This document shows, piece after piece, positions 46,352-57,005 of a DNA stretch of 64,000 bases. Made by a program: the position numbers and the translations under genes. The DNA comes from Pseudomonas sp. R4-35-07. Lineage in GTDB: Bacteria > Pseudomonadota > Gammaproteobacteria > Pseudomonadales > Pseudomonadaceae. The number at the start of each line of letters is the position of its first letter. Position 1 is the first letter of the stretch. The stretch is from contig NZ_CP027732.1 in the NCBI RefSeq assembly GCF_003852235.1, forward strand, positions 4,340,001 to 4,404,000, in the 5' to 3' direction. Under the pieces are notes generated by a model, which made no database searches, was not told the DNA's origin, and worked only from the letters and a program-made list of their open reading frames with translations.

Positions 46352-46691
46352 TGCAAAGTTCCTCAATCGTCCCGTGTGGCAAATATCCGCCATTGCCCAC
46401 GGCACTTGAATTGCGAACCCTCCTGCACTGGAGGGATTTGTTGTTTGCGAGGTTTGTAGAAACAAGCCTGCGCTGTCATCCTTATTGCAAACGGCGCGCC
46501 ACTTTGCGCTAAATACCCTGAAGGCCTTTAGGCATCAGGCCCGAAGGTTTACCGGGGCCTGCTCGGGTCACGAACCAGGTGGCGGATTTCCGCCTAGCTG
46601 CCCAATTGCGTCCTGCAATTTGGCGGATATCCGCCTTGTCGCCTCGTCGGGTGATGACTACCATCGCCACTCCCATGGACGAGGCCCTGTC
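46352..46691. other. divergent leader region between dctA and the AraC gene
   Basis: 340 bp without a supported gene. It contains the CCCTCC/GGAGGG hairpin (46418-46435), the sequence AACAACAA on the minus strand (46438-46445) that fits a Crc/Hfq AAnAANAA motif, and the two palindromes listed separately. A sigma-54 promoter would be expected for dctA by analogy to DctBD systems; I could not find one with correct GG-N10-GC spacing on the minus strand. Confidence 0.5.
46581..46635. promoter_or_regulatory. paired palindromic operators upstream of AraC gene
   Basis: GGCGGATTTCCGCC (46581-46594) and GGCGGATATCCGCC (46622-46635; a perfect 14-bp palindrome). Their starts are 41 bp apart, about four helical turns. 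A related half-site, AAATATCCGCC, is at 46381-46391, in the dctA leader. Two equal sites on one helix face suggest cooperative binding of one regulator. Confidence 0.6.
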
Positions 46692-47690
46692 ATGCGTGAA
46701 CGCACCATCGCCAGTCACTTCGCCCGCGCCGCCCTGGAGGGCGCGCGTCGGGGCGGTTACGACTACTCGGGCCTGTTGCAGCAGGCGGGCATCACCCCCG
46801 AACTGCTGAACGAACCCCGTGCGCGTATCGCTCCGGAGCAATTTACCCGGTTGCTGCAACTGCTCTGGCTGGCGCTGGATGACGAATACCTGGGTTTCGC
46901 CGACGGGCCAAGCAAGCGCGGCACCTTTGCCATGATGTGCCATGCGCTGATTCATTGCCGCACGCTGGAGAAGGCGCTGGAACGCGGCTTATTGTTTTAT
47001 AGCCTATTCCCACACGGCCCGCGTTGGCAGTTGACACGGGAAGGCGACATGGCCCGCTTGAGCCTGGACGACTCGCAACTCTGGGACCCCGACCACTTTC
47101 TCAGCGAATGCCTGCTGGTGATCTGGCATCGCCTGGGCAGTTGGCTGATCGGACAGCGCATCCGGTTGCACCAGACCACGTTCAGCTACCCGATGCCGCC
47201 ACACGCCAATGAATATGACCTGTTGTTCCCCTGCCCCCTGGTATTCGGTGCACCGAACAGCAGCCTGGTGTTCCCCGCCCGCTACTTGAGCCTGCCGCTG
47301 TTGCAGGACGAGCGCACCCTCAAGCACTTTCTCGAGCGCTCCCCCGCCGACCTGCTGTCACGCCCGGATGAAGGCGACAGCTTGAGCAGCCAGTTGCGCC
47401 GCCTGTTGAGCCGCGACCGCACGCCCTGGCCAGACCTGGAAGCCGTTGCCCAGCACTTGCATATCAGCCCACAGACCCTGCGTCGGCATTTGCGCGAAGA
47501 AGGCAGCAGTTTTCAGGCACTCAAGGATGAGCTGCGGCGGGACATCGCCATCTACCATTTGGGGCGAGCGGATTTGTCATTACAGGAGATCGCCGAACAA
47601 CTGGGCTTCTCCGAGCCGTCGGCGTTTCATCGGGCGTTCAAGAAGTGGACGGGGCTGACGCCGGGGGCCTATCGGGCGCAGGAGAATTAG
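46692..47690 (+). CDS. AraC-family transcriptional regulator (Arabinose_bd type)
   Basis: 332 residues from ATG MRERTIAS; the open frame extends far upstream through the palindromes, which argues for the shorter start. The N-terminal part is the Arabinose_bd-like domain of OruR/ArgR-type regulators (LLQQAGITPELLNEPRARIA, read in part). The C-terminal two helix-turn-helices are VAQHLHISPQTLRRHLREEG and IAEQLGFSEPSAFHRAFKKWTG. Divergent from dctA. Target and effector unknown; the paired palindromes upstream suggest autoregulation. Confidence 0.9.
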   Translation: MRERTIASHFARAALEGARRGGYDYSGLLQQAGITPELLNEPRARIAPEQFTRLLQLLWLALDDEYLGFADGPSKRGTFAMMCHALIHCRTLEKALERGLLFYSLFPHGPRWQLTREGDMARLSLDDSQLWDPDHFLSECLLVIWHRLGSWLIGQRIRLHQTTFSYPMPPHANEYDLLFPCPLVFGAPNSSLVFPARYLSLPLLQDERTLKHFLERSPADLLSRPDEGDSLSSQLRRLLSRDRTPWPDLEAVAQHLHISPQTLRRHLREEGSSFQALKDELRRDIAIYHLGRADLSLQEIAEQLGFSEPSAFHRAFKKWTGLTPGAYRAQEN

Positions 47691-47713
47691 ATGGGTGTCG
47701 TGGGAGAGGGCCT

Positions 47714-47808
47714 CATCGGGGGCAAGCCCCCTCCCACATTTGACTGGGTTCACACAGTTTGATTTGTGAATACATTCACACTGTGGGAGGGGGCTTGCCC
47801 CCGATAGC
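47714..47808. repeat. two REP sequences in outward (tail-to-tail) arrangement
   Basis: Left copy 47714-47741 reads in reverse (CAAGCCCCCTCCCACATTT), right copy 47783-47808 forward (GTGGGAGGGGGCTTGC). The order is opposite to the REPINs elsewhere in this window: here the GGGAGG ends face each other. It lies between the AraC and phoQ 3' ends. Confidence 0.85.
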
Positions 47809-47828
47809 GCCAGCCCAATCACTACCGA

Positions 47829-49175
47829 TCACACGGTGGGAAAATGAATCCTGAACGCCGCGCCACCCAGCGCCGAATCACCCAGGGTCAGTCGTGCGTG
47901 ATAGCTTTCAATGATGTCCTTGACCACCGCCAGCCCGATCCCCTGTCCTGGATGCTGGCGATCGAGCCGCTCGCCCCGCTGCAGAATCCGCGCGCGCTGA
48001 TCCGGTGGTACGCCGGGGCCGTCGTCTTCGATGCACAACTCAATGCCCTCGAGGTTTTCCACCAGGCTGATGCGCACTTCGCTCAGGCATAGGCGATAGG
48101 CGTTTTCCAGCAGGTTGCCGAGCATTTCGAGCAGGGCGCCTTTCTCGATGGGCACGTCGCACTCGTCGGGCAGCTCGAGGGAGACGGTGACGCGTTTGTC
48201 CCGGTAGACCTTGTCCAACGTGTCGCACAGGCTTTGCAGCACCGGTTCCAGACGGACCTGGTGGCGTACCAGGCCGCTCTTGCGCAGGCTGGCGCGCTGC
48301 AATTGATAGCCGATCTGCTGGCTCATGCGCTCGATTTGCGATTGTAGCACCCAGGCCTGGCTGCGTTCTTCGGGGCGCTGGGCCATGTCTTCGCTGACCC
48401 CCTGCAGTACCGCCAGCGGGGTTTTCAGGCTATGGGCCAGGTCATCCAGAGAGTCGCGATAGCGCGCACGCTGCTCGCGTTCGCTGTGCAGCAAACGGTT
48501 GAGGGAACCGGTGAGGCGCAGCAGTTCCCGGGGATGTTCTTCGCTGAGGCTTTCGCGGGTGCCGCCTTCGATCTGGTCCAGTTCCTGGCTCAGCCGCCGC
48601 AAGGCCTGCAGGCCCCAGGTCAGGCCAAGCCACAGCAACGTCAGCAGCACCAGCAACGCCGCGCCGAACCCCAGGTAGAGATTCTCGCGCAGGCCTTCGA
48701 GGGTCAATTGGTACTCGCGCACCGGTTGCAGGGCGACGATGCTGAAGGCCGCACTTTTGCCGCCCAGCAACCGGACCTCGACGTCGTAGACGAAAAATTC
48801 CTGGCCGTTGGCCTCGCGAATGCGCGCAAATTCGTTGCCGCGCCCATCGTAGCGCGGCTTGTAGTTGATGTTTTCTTCCTGGGTCGCCCGCGAACGCCAC
48901 ACCAGGTGGCCTTCACGGTCGTAGATATAGCCGAGCAGGCGGCTGTCGGTCAGGTTGAAGCGCTCATCGGGCAACTGCGCCGGCATCAGCAGCCGGTTAT
49001 TTTCCACGCGTGCCGCAGAGATCAAGGTGGTCACATCCGACGCCAGGCGCTGCTCGATGGAATCCTGCAATGCCAGGCTGAACGCGCCTTGCATGGCGGG
49101 CAGCAAGCCCAGCATGAACAGCACCGCCAGGGTGGCGGCGGCCAGCATCAGGCGTACGCGTAGCGAGCGAATCAA
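47829..49175 (-). CDS. phoQ: sensor histidine kinase PhoQ
   Basis: 448 residues, the same length as I recall for P. aeruginosa PhoQ. Two transmembrane segments (about residues 9-31 and 165-190) enclose a periplasmic sensor domain; a HAMP linker follows. The phosphorylated His is in LDDLAHSLKTPLAVL, and the ATP-binding N and G boxes are LLENAYRLC and DDGPGVPPDQRARI/GQGIGLAVV. It senses low Mg2+ and antimicrobial peptides in relatives. Overlaps phoP by 4 bp. Confidence 0.92.
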   Translation of the reverse strand: MIRSLRVRLMLAAATLAVLFMLGLLPAMQGAFSLALQDSIEQRLASDVTTLISAARVENNRLLMPAQLPDERFNLTDSRLLGYIYDREGHLVWRSRATQEENINYKPRYDGRGNEFARIREANGQEFFVYDVEVRLLGGKSAAFSIVALQPVREYQLTLEGLRENLYLGFGAALLVLLTLLWLGLTWGLQALRRLSQELDQIEGGTRESLSEEHPRELLRLTGSLNRLLHSEREQRARYRDSLDDLAHSLKTPLAVLQGVSEDMAQRPEERSQAWVLQSQIERMSQQIGYQLQRASLRKSGLVRHQVRLEPVLQSLCDTLDKVYRDKRVTVSLELPDECDVPIEKGALLEMLGNLLENAYRLCLSEVRISLVENLEGIELCIEDDGPGVPPDQRARILQRGERLDRQHPGQGIGLAVVKDIIESYHARLTLGDSALGGAAFRIHFPTV

Positions 49176-49849
49176 CGGCAGCGCTCATTGAACAGGTAGC
49201 CCAGGCCCCGCACGGTGTCGATCGGCTTGAACCCGGCCGGCCCTTCCAGCTTGCGGCGCAGGCGACCGACCAGCACTTCGATGACGTTCGGGTCGCGCTC
49301 GTCGTCATCGGGATACAGCTGCTCCATCAAGCGGTCCTTGGCCACCACTTGTTGATGATGGCGCATCAGGTACTCGAGGATCCGGTACTCATAGGCAGTC
49401 AGCGCCAGCGGCTGCTCATCCAGCGAGGCTTGCTTGCGATTGAGGTCCAGCAGCAGCGGGCCGGCAACGATAGTGGACTGGGTAAAGCCGCTGGAGCGGC
49501 GCAGCAAGGCGTTCATCCGCGCCTCCAGCTCTTCGAACTGGAACGGTTTGACCACGTAGTCGTCGGCACCGGCAGCCAGGCCTTCGACTTTGTCCTGCCA
49601 GTTGCCACGGGCGGTAAGAATGAGGATCGGAAAGGTCTTGGCCTGGGTGCGCAGTTGCCGGATCAGGTCCAGTCCGCCCATGCCGGGCAGGCCCAGGTCG
49701 ATGATCGCCAGGTCGTGGTTGAATTGGCCGGTCTGGTACAGGGCTTCCTCGGCATTGGCCACAGCCTCGACGACGTGGCCGCTGTCGGTCAGGCGGGTAA
49801 ACAGGTGATGACGCAACAGCGCCTCATCTTCCACCACCAGCAATTTCAT
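49172..49849 (-). CDS. phoP: response regulator PhoP
   Basis: 225 residues from ATG MKLLVVEDEALLRHHL; four frame codons upstream are not needed. The receiver domain has phospho-Asp in IIDLGLPGM and Lys in YVVKPFQFEELEAR; the C-terminal winged helix is of the OmpR type (LTAYEYRILEYLMRHH, VIEVLVGRLRRKLEG). Sequence and length agree with Pseudomonas PhoP. It lies 18 bp after a small secreted-protein gene in the slot usually held by oprH. Confidence 0.95.
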   Translation of the reverse strand: MKLLVVEDEALLRHHLFTRLTDSGHVVEAVANAEEALYQTGQFNHDLAIIDLGLPGMGGLDLIRQLRTQAKTFPILILTARGNWQDKVEGLAAGADDYVVKPFQFEELEARMNALLRRSSGFTQSTIVAGPLLLDLNRKQASLDEQPLALTAYEYRILEYLMRHHQQVVAKDRLMEQLYPDDDERDPNVIEVLVGRLRRKLEGPAGFKPIDTVRGLGYLFNERCR

Positions 49850-49867
49850 AAGGCTCTCCAAGGCAAT

Positions 49868-50176
49868 TCAACAGTCCGACCGAGGGATATCATAGCGGCC
49901 CTGCACGTCTTGCGGGCGCAGTTTAATGCCATTGTAGTGGCCCGACTCAAGCGCGTAGCCGGTGCGGTAGCCCGGTTTTGGGGCGCCGGCGCTCAGCGAC
50001 TGGCCCCACGGGGCGGCCTGAATGCTCACTTCTTCGAAGCTGACACGCTGGATCAGGTTGCTGGATTTCCTGTTCTTCTCGCGGCCAAAGCCGGCAAAGC
50101 TGCTATCGCTGGCTTGCACGCCGGCGGTGGCACTGAGCATGGTCAACGCCAACATCAGCTTCTTGATCGCAGTCAT
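49868..50176 (-). CDS. small secreted protein upstream of phoPQ
   Basis: 102 residues with a signal peptide (MTAIKKLMLALTMLSATAGVQA, cleaved after Ala). The mature part (FGREKNRKSSNLIQRVSFEE, read in part) has no domain I recognise and ends in RSDC with one Cys. It is in the place where oprH precedes phoPQ in P. aeruginosa, but it has no outer-membrane barrel character and is too short. The ATG is preceded by GAGGTAACG. The PhoP-box candidate upstream suggests it is the first gene of a PhoP-autoregulated operon. Confidence 0.75.
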   Translation of the reverse strand: MTAIKKLMLALTMLSATAGVQASDSSFAGFGREKNRKSSNLIQRVSFEEVSIQAAPWGQSLSAGAPKPGYRTGYALESGHYNGIKLRPQDVQGRYDIPRSDC

Positions 50177-50229
50177 GGTCGTTACCTCGTACGCGTTTAG
50201 GCTGTAACGTCAAGACTACGCAAGCGCCC

Positions 50230-50257
50230 CTGAACTCCCCCTGAACAGGCTCTGAAC
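50230..50257 (-). promoter_or_regulatory. triple direct-repeat PhoP-box candidate
   Basis: On the minus strand GTTCAG occurs three times with 5-bp spacers (50257-50252, 50246-50241, 50235-50230), an exact 11-bp period. OmpR-family regulators bind such half-site arrays; the PhoP consensus is (T/G)GTTTA-N5-(T/G)GTTTA. The array begins about 54 bp before the ATG of the secreted-protein gene. Confidence 0.65.
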
Positions 50258-50305
50258 CCGGCCATAACCGCAACGGGCTATGCACTGGCGCGCCAACTCG
50301 GCAAA

Positions 50306-51031
50306 ATGTCGCGCATGATGCCCCTACCCGCCTGTTGTACCCCACTCGATGCCGATTGGCCGCTGCCTGCTCCCTTGCCGGGCACCGTATTCTTGAGCAC
50401 GCGTTTCGACCCGGCCTTATTGAACCCTGAGGATTTTCAGCGCAGCGCCGTGCCGCCACCGGCGAGCATCCAGCGCTCGGTGGTCAAGCGTCAGGCGGAA
50501 TTCCTCGCCGGCCGCCTGTGCGCCCGCGAAGCGCTGCAACGACTGGATAATCTCAATTGCATCCCGGCCATCGGTGAAGACCGCGCGCCGATCTGGCCAG
50601 GTCATATCAGCGGCTCCATTACCCACAGCACCGGGCACGCCGCAGCAATTGTCGGGCATAAGGCGCAATGGCGCGGGCTGGGGATGGACCTGGAGAACCT
50701 GCTCGCGCTGGAACGGGCGGAACGCCTGGCGGGCGAAATTCTCACCGTGGATGAACTGCAGCGCATGGCGGCCCTGCCCCGTGAGCAAATTGCCTTGCTG
50801 GTGACACTCACGTTTTCGGCCAAGGAGAGTTTGTTCAAGGCACTCTACCCGATCGTGCAGAAGCGCTTCTATTTTGAGCATGCCGAGGTGGTGGAGTGGT
50901 CACTGGCGGGACAGGTGCGGCTGCGGTTGCTGACGGACCTGTCCAGTGAGTGGTGTCATGGCAAGGAGCTGGTTGGGCAGTTTGTGGTGGAGGGGGAGCA
51001 GTTGTTGAGCCTGGTGGCTGTCGGCGCTTGA
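50306..51031 (+). CDS. pcpS: 4'-phosphopantetheinyl transferase (PcpS/EntD type)
   Basis: 241 residues. It activates acyl and peptidyl carrier proteins by adding phosphopantetheine. The EntD/PcpS signature is GLGMDLENLLALERAERLAGEIL (read in part), with the metal Asp/Glu pair, and FSAKESLFKALYP in the C-terminal half. N-terminal residues 1-60 fit the 4PPT N domain. Pseudomonas usually has a single PPTase, PcpS, serving both fatty-acid and secondary metabolism. It is divergent from the phoPQ unit and followed by REPs. Confidence 0.9.
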   Translation: MSRMMPLPACCTPLDADWPLPAPLPGTVFLSTRFDPALLNPEDFQRSAVPPPASIQRSVVKRQAEFLAGRLCAREALQRLDNLNCIPAIGEDRAPIWPGHISGSITHSTGHAAAIVGHKAQWRGLGMDLENLLALERAERLAGEILTVDELQRMAALPREQIALLVTLTFSAKESLFKALYPIVQKRFYFEHAEVVEWSLAGQVRLRLLTDLSSEWCHGKELVGQFVVEGEQLLSLVAVGA

Positions 51032-51040
51032 TAGACAGTC

Positions 51041-51107
51041 ATCGGGGGCAAGCCCCCTCCCACAGGGGAATGCATTCCAAATGTGGGAGGGGGCTTGCCC
51101 CCGATGG
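51041..51107. repeat. two REP sequences in outward (tail-to-tail) arrangement
   Basis: Left copy 51041-51063 reversed (ATCGGGGGCAAGCCCCCTCC), right copy 51079-51107 forward (AAATGTGGGAGGGGGCTTGC), 15 bp apart. The same unusual order as at 47714. It lies between the PPTase and the RstB-type gene 3' ends. Confidence 0.85.
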
Positions 51108-51112
51108 CGATA

Positions 51113-52723
51113 TCAGCGTTTCTCCTGATCCCTGGGCCAGCTCAGACTGAAACACGCGCCGCCCAGGTTGTTGCTCTTGCTGATCAACGCCCGCCCGCCA
51201 TGCCAATGGATAATCCGCCGCACAATCGACAAGCCCAGGCCATGCCCGCCCGAGGCGCGGGTGCGGCTGTCGTCCAGGCGCAGGAAGGGTGTGAAGATGC
51301 GTTCCCAGGCGCTTTCCGGTACGCCGGGACCATCGTCTTCCACATCGATACGGCAACGCACCTGCCCTACCTGATAACTGATCAGCACCTGGCCCTTGGC
51401 GTGGCGCATGGCGTTACTCACCAGATTCTGCAACGCGCGATGCAGGTAGCGGGGTTCGGCATCGACCCAGGCATCCTGCCAATGCGCCGATGACAGGCAG
51501 GTACCCCGGCTGACGCTGACCTGCGGGCGCAGTGGCGACAATTCGCCGACCACCTGATCAATTAACGCGTCGAGATCGACGCGCTGGAAGTTCAACGCCG
51601 GCGCGCCCTGCTCCAGGCGCGCATAAGTGAGCATTTCATCCACCAGGCCGTCCAGGTCCTGGATATCCCCGTCCATGCCCTCCAAGTATTTGCGCCGCGC
51701 CTCGGCCGTGGTGGCATCGCCAAGCATCTCCAGGCCGAAGCGCAGGCGCGCTACCGGCGTGCGCAGCTCGTGGGACACCGCACGCACCAGTTCACGCTGA
51801 ATCGCCAGCAATTGTTGCAGGTGCTCGGCCATGCCATTGAACGCGGCCGCGAGCCGCCCTACCGAATCGGCGCCACGGGCCGGTACGCGAACTTCCAGAT
51901 TGCCCTTGGCGATCCGCGTGGCCGCCGCCTCCAGCCCCTTGAGCCGGCGCTCGAGCTGACGCACCAACAGGTAGACGATCAAACCGATCAGGGTCAGACC
52001 GATCAGGGCGATCAGGACCAGCCATTGCGCGGGGTACGGATTCATTTGATACAGCGGGCCGATCTCCAGCACCCACGGCGTGCCGACCATGCCGGCGAAC
52101 ACGCGGATCGAATCACCGCCCTTGCCCAGGGCCATCACCGTATCGCCTTCCGCCACGCGACGGCGCTGGTCGTCGTCCATATCGGCCTGGTCGAGGGCCA
52201 TCAGATGCATCTCGAAACCAAAGCCCTTGGCCTGCTTGAGGTCAGCCAAACGTTGCGGCTGCTCGGCCACCGGAAACCGCACCAGTTCGTCGGCCAGCAG
52301 GTAGATCGTGGCGCGGGCCAATTGCTCGCTGATTTGCTGCACTTCGCCGGTGAGCACCAATTGCTCCGGTTCGCTGACCAGGCGCACTACGCGCGCGGCA
52401 TGGGGCCCGGTCTGTTCCACCAGGACCTGACCACGTTGCAGACGCTTGCGCTGGCTCAGGTCCAGCTGTGCATCAGCGAAGGTGCGCAACTGCAGCGGGA
52501 TGCCCAGCAATCGTTCCCACACCGCCAATGCACGCTGGCGCTCGAGGGCGCTCATGGGCTGCAGGTTGTCGCCCATCAGCGCAAAGGTGCCGTGGGCCAG
52601 GCGCTCGCGGTATTGGTCGCTGCGCACATCGTTGAGCAAGTGCAGCGCCAGTACGCCCAGCAGCGCGACCAGGATCAGCGCGGCGCACATGCCGCCGTAG
52701 ATGCGCAGGAAGATCGAGTTCAC
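51113..52723 (-). CDS. rstB: RstB-type sensor histidine kinase
   Basis: 536 residues. Transmembrane segments at about residues 7-29 and 235-258 flank a long periplasmic domain. A HAMP domain follows (RQLERRLKGLEAAATRIAKG in part), then the HisKA with phosphorylated His in VRAVSHELRTPVARL, and the HATPase with N box LVSNAMRHAK and G boxes DDGPGVPESAW and GGHGLGLSIVRRI. RstB-family kinases sense envelope conditions. It overlaps the rstA stop by 4 bp. In P. aeruginosa the orthologous pair lies next to nrdA, as here. Confidence 0.88.
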   Translation of the reverse strand: MNSIFLRIYGGMCAALILVALLGVLALHLLNDVRSDQYRERLAHGTFALMGDNLQPMSALERQRALAVWERLLGIPLQLRTFADAQLDLSQRKRLQRGQVLVEQTGPHAARVVRLVSEPEQLVLTGEVQQISEQLARATIYLLADELVRFPVAEQPQRLADLKQAKGFGFEMHLMALDQADMDDDQRRRVAEGDTVMALGKGGDSIRVFAGMVGTPWVLEIGPLYQMNPYPAQWLVLIALIGLTLIGLIVYLLVRQLERRLKGLEAAATRIAKGNLEVRVPARGADSVGRLAAAFNGMAEHLQQLLAIQRELVRAVSHELRTPVARLRFGLEMLGDATTAEARRKYLEGMDGDIQDLDGLVDEMLTYARLEQGAPALNFQRVDLDALIDQVVGELSPLRPQVSVSRGTCLSSAHWQDAWVDAEPRYLHRALQNLVSNAMRHAKGQVLISYQVGQVRCRIDVEDDGPGVPESAWERIFTPFLRLDDSRTRASGGHGLGLSIVRRIIHWHGGRALISKSNNLGGACFSLSWPRDQEKR

Positions 52724-53445
52724 AGGGGCATATCGGCGGCGGCTTCAGGCACGAACAGGTAGCCTTTGCTGCGGATGGTCTTGATCAGGCGCGGGTGGAT
52801 CGGGTCATCGCCGATCTTCGGGCGAATACGTGAGATGCGCACATCAATCGAGCGATCCTGGCCGTCGTAGCCAACGCCACGCAGGGCAATGAAGATTTCT
52901 TCGCGCGAGAGAATGCGCCCGGCATTCGCCACCAACAACCACAGCAGGTCGAACTCGGCACTGGTCAGTTCGATACCCTTTTGGTGCAACCAGGCCTCGC
53001 GCAAGGCGTTGTCCACCACCAGCGGGCCGAATTGCAGGCGGCGCTGGTTTTCCACCACAACCGGTAACGCCGGCTCGCTGCGCCGCAGCAGGGCCTGGAT
53101 GCGTGCCAGCAACAAGCGCGGGCGCACGGGTTTGCACACGTAGTCGTCGGCGCCCAGGTCCAGGCCGAGCACCTGGTCCACCTCATCGGTACGCGCCGTC
53201 AGCATCAGAATCACGCCCTCATAGCGCTCGCGCACCTTGCGGCAGATGCTCAGGCCGTCTTCGCCCGGCAGCATCAGGTCGAGGATCACCAGGTCCGGCT
53301 GTTCGGCGACGATGCGCGCTGCGGCCTGGGCGCCGTCGTTCTCCACTGACACCCGCAGGCCGTTGCTCTCCAGGTATTCGCGGGTCAGCTCGGCCAGCCG
53401 CTCGTCGTCCTCGACAATCAATATCTGCCAGGGTTCTTGCTCCAC
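52720..53445 (-). CDS. rstA: RstA-type response regulator
   Basis: 241 residues. Receiver domain with acidic pair VEDDERL, phospho-Asp in VILDLMLPGEDG and Lys in YVCKPVRPRLLLARI; C-terminal OmpR-type winged helix (LTSAEFDLLWLLVANAG, RSIDVRISRIRPKIG). Coupled to the sensor gene by a 4-bp overlap. The 574-bp region upstream is shared with nrdA. Confidence 0.9.
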   Translation of the reverse strand: MEQEPWQILIVEDDERLAELTREYLESNGLRVSVENDGAQAAARIVAEQPDLVILDLMLPGEDGLSICRKVRERYEGVILMLTARTDEVDQVLGLDLGADDYVCKPVRPRLLLARIQALLRRSEPALPVVVENQRRLQFGPLVVDNALREAWLHQKGIELTSAEFDLLWLLVANAGRILSREEIFIALRGVGYDGQDRSIDVRISRIRPKIGDDPIHPRLIKTIRSKGYLFVPEAAADMPL

Positions 53446-53720
53446 GCGGTGTCCTCATTGTTATAAGAAATGCTGATGGTCGACACGGTCGAGGCATACC
53501 CTGGTTGTCATGTATTGAGGGCATAACGAGGGTCGATTGTAGCCACGGGCTAACCCCTGAACACAAGCCTGGAAATCCATTCGGTCATGGCGTTTTTTTG
53601 TGATAGGGTTCGCGCCCTCAAAAATCCAACCGACAGTTTTTGCCTGGAAATATTCGGTGACAGGCGGCGTAATCCAGCAGTACTGCGGCCTACACGGGCG
53701 TTCCATGATTCATACACATT

Positions 53721-53741
53721 TTACCCACAGCGTTATCCACA
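53721..53741 (+). promoter_or_regulatory. two DnaA boxes upstream of nrdA
   Basis: TTATCCACA (53733-53741) is the perfect DnaA consensus; TTACCCACA (53721-53729) has one mismatch. They are in the same orientation, 12 bp apart. DnaA control of ribonucleotide reductase genes is known in E. coli. Confidence 0.65.
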
Positions 53742-53767
53742 GGTAGTGCGTTGCTAAGCCCCCCAAA

Positions 53768-53815
53768 ACGCATTATCTTGTACCTCGGCACTTCCAGAGA
53801 CCCTACATGTAGGGT
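53768..53815. promoter_or_regulatory. pair of NrdR boxes upstream of nrdA
   Basis: ACCCTACATGTAGGGT (53800-53815) is a perfect 16-bp palindrome agreeing with the NrdR consensus ACACWATATATWGTGT at 12 of 16 positions. A weaker copy, ACGCATTATCTTGTAC (53768-53783), agrees at 11 of 16. Their starts are 32 bp apart, the three-turn spacing expected for NrdR box pairs. Confidence 0.6.
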
Positions 53816-54019
53816 TTTGGAAATAAGCGCCCAACCACATAAGCAGCTCGAAATTCAAGCGTTTTATTGCTAGCACAGCGTGGAACCAACCGATTATCAG
53901 TAGACCAAACCGCTCACGCGGATGGCAGCTGTTTTTCATCCAAGTCATGGAAAACGGTACGGGTGTTGCAGGAAAGCCTGGCACTCGCAATCAAATATAG
54001 AACGTGGAGACAACCCCCC

Positions 54020-56911
<2,892 letters not shown>

Positions 56912-56950
56912 GCTGAGCCGACCCTGGGTTTAACAGCTCAAGGTTGTAAG

Positions 56951-56987
56951 GCCCCCGATGCGCTTTCAGTGTATCGGGGGCTTTTTT
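56951..56987 (+). terminator. Rho-independent terminator of nrdA
   Basis: Stem GCCCCCGAT (56951-56959) with ATCGGGGGC (56973-56981), then six T. It lies 40 bp after the nrdA stop. Confidence 0.9.
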
Positions 56988-57005
56988 CATTCAACAAAAT
57001 ATTCC

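Larger units (their letters stand above)
53446..54019. promoter_or_regulatory. intergenic control region rstA/nrdA
   Basis: 574 bp without a supported gene. Left half: nothing distinctive was recognised. Right half: DnaA boxes and NrdR boxes, listed separately. It must hold promoters for rstAB (minus) and nrdA (plus). Confidence 0.6.

Noticed and set aside
46352..46480. sigma-54 promoter for dctA
   Set aside because: Candidates on the minus strand have GG-N9-GC spacing, and the only well-spaced one (GGCAC-N5-TTGC at 46401-46414) points the other way.
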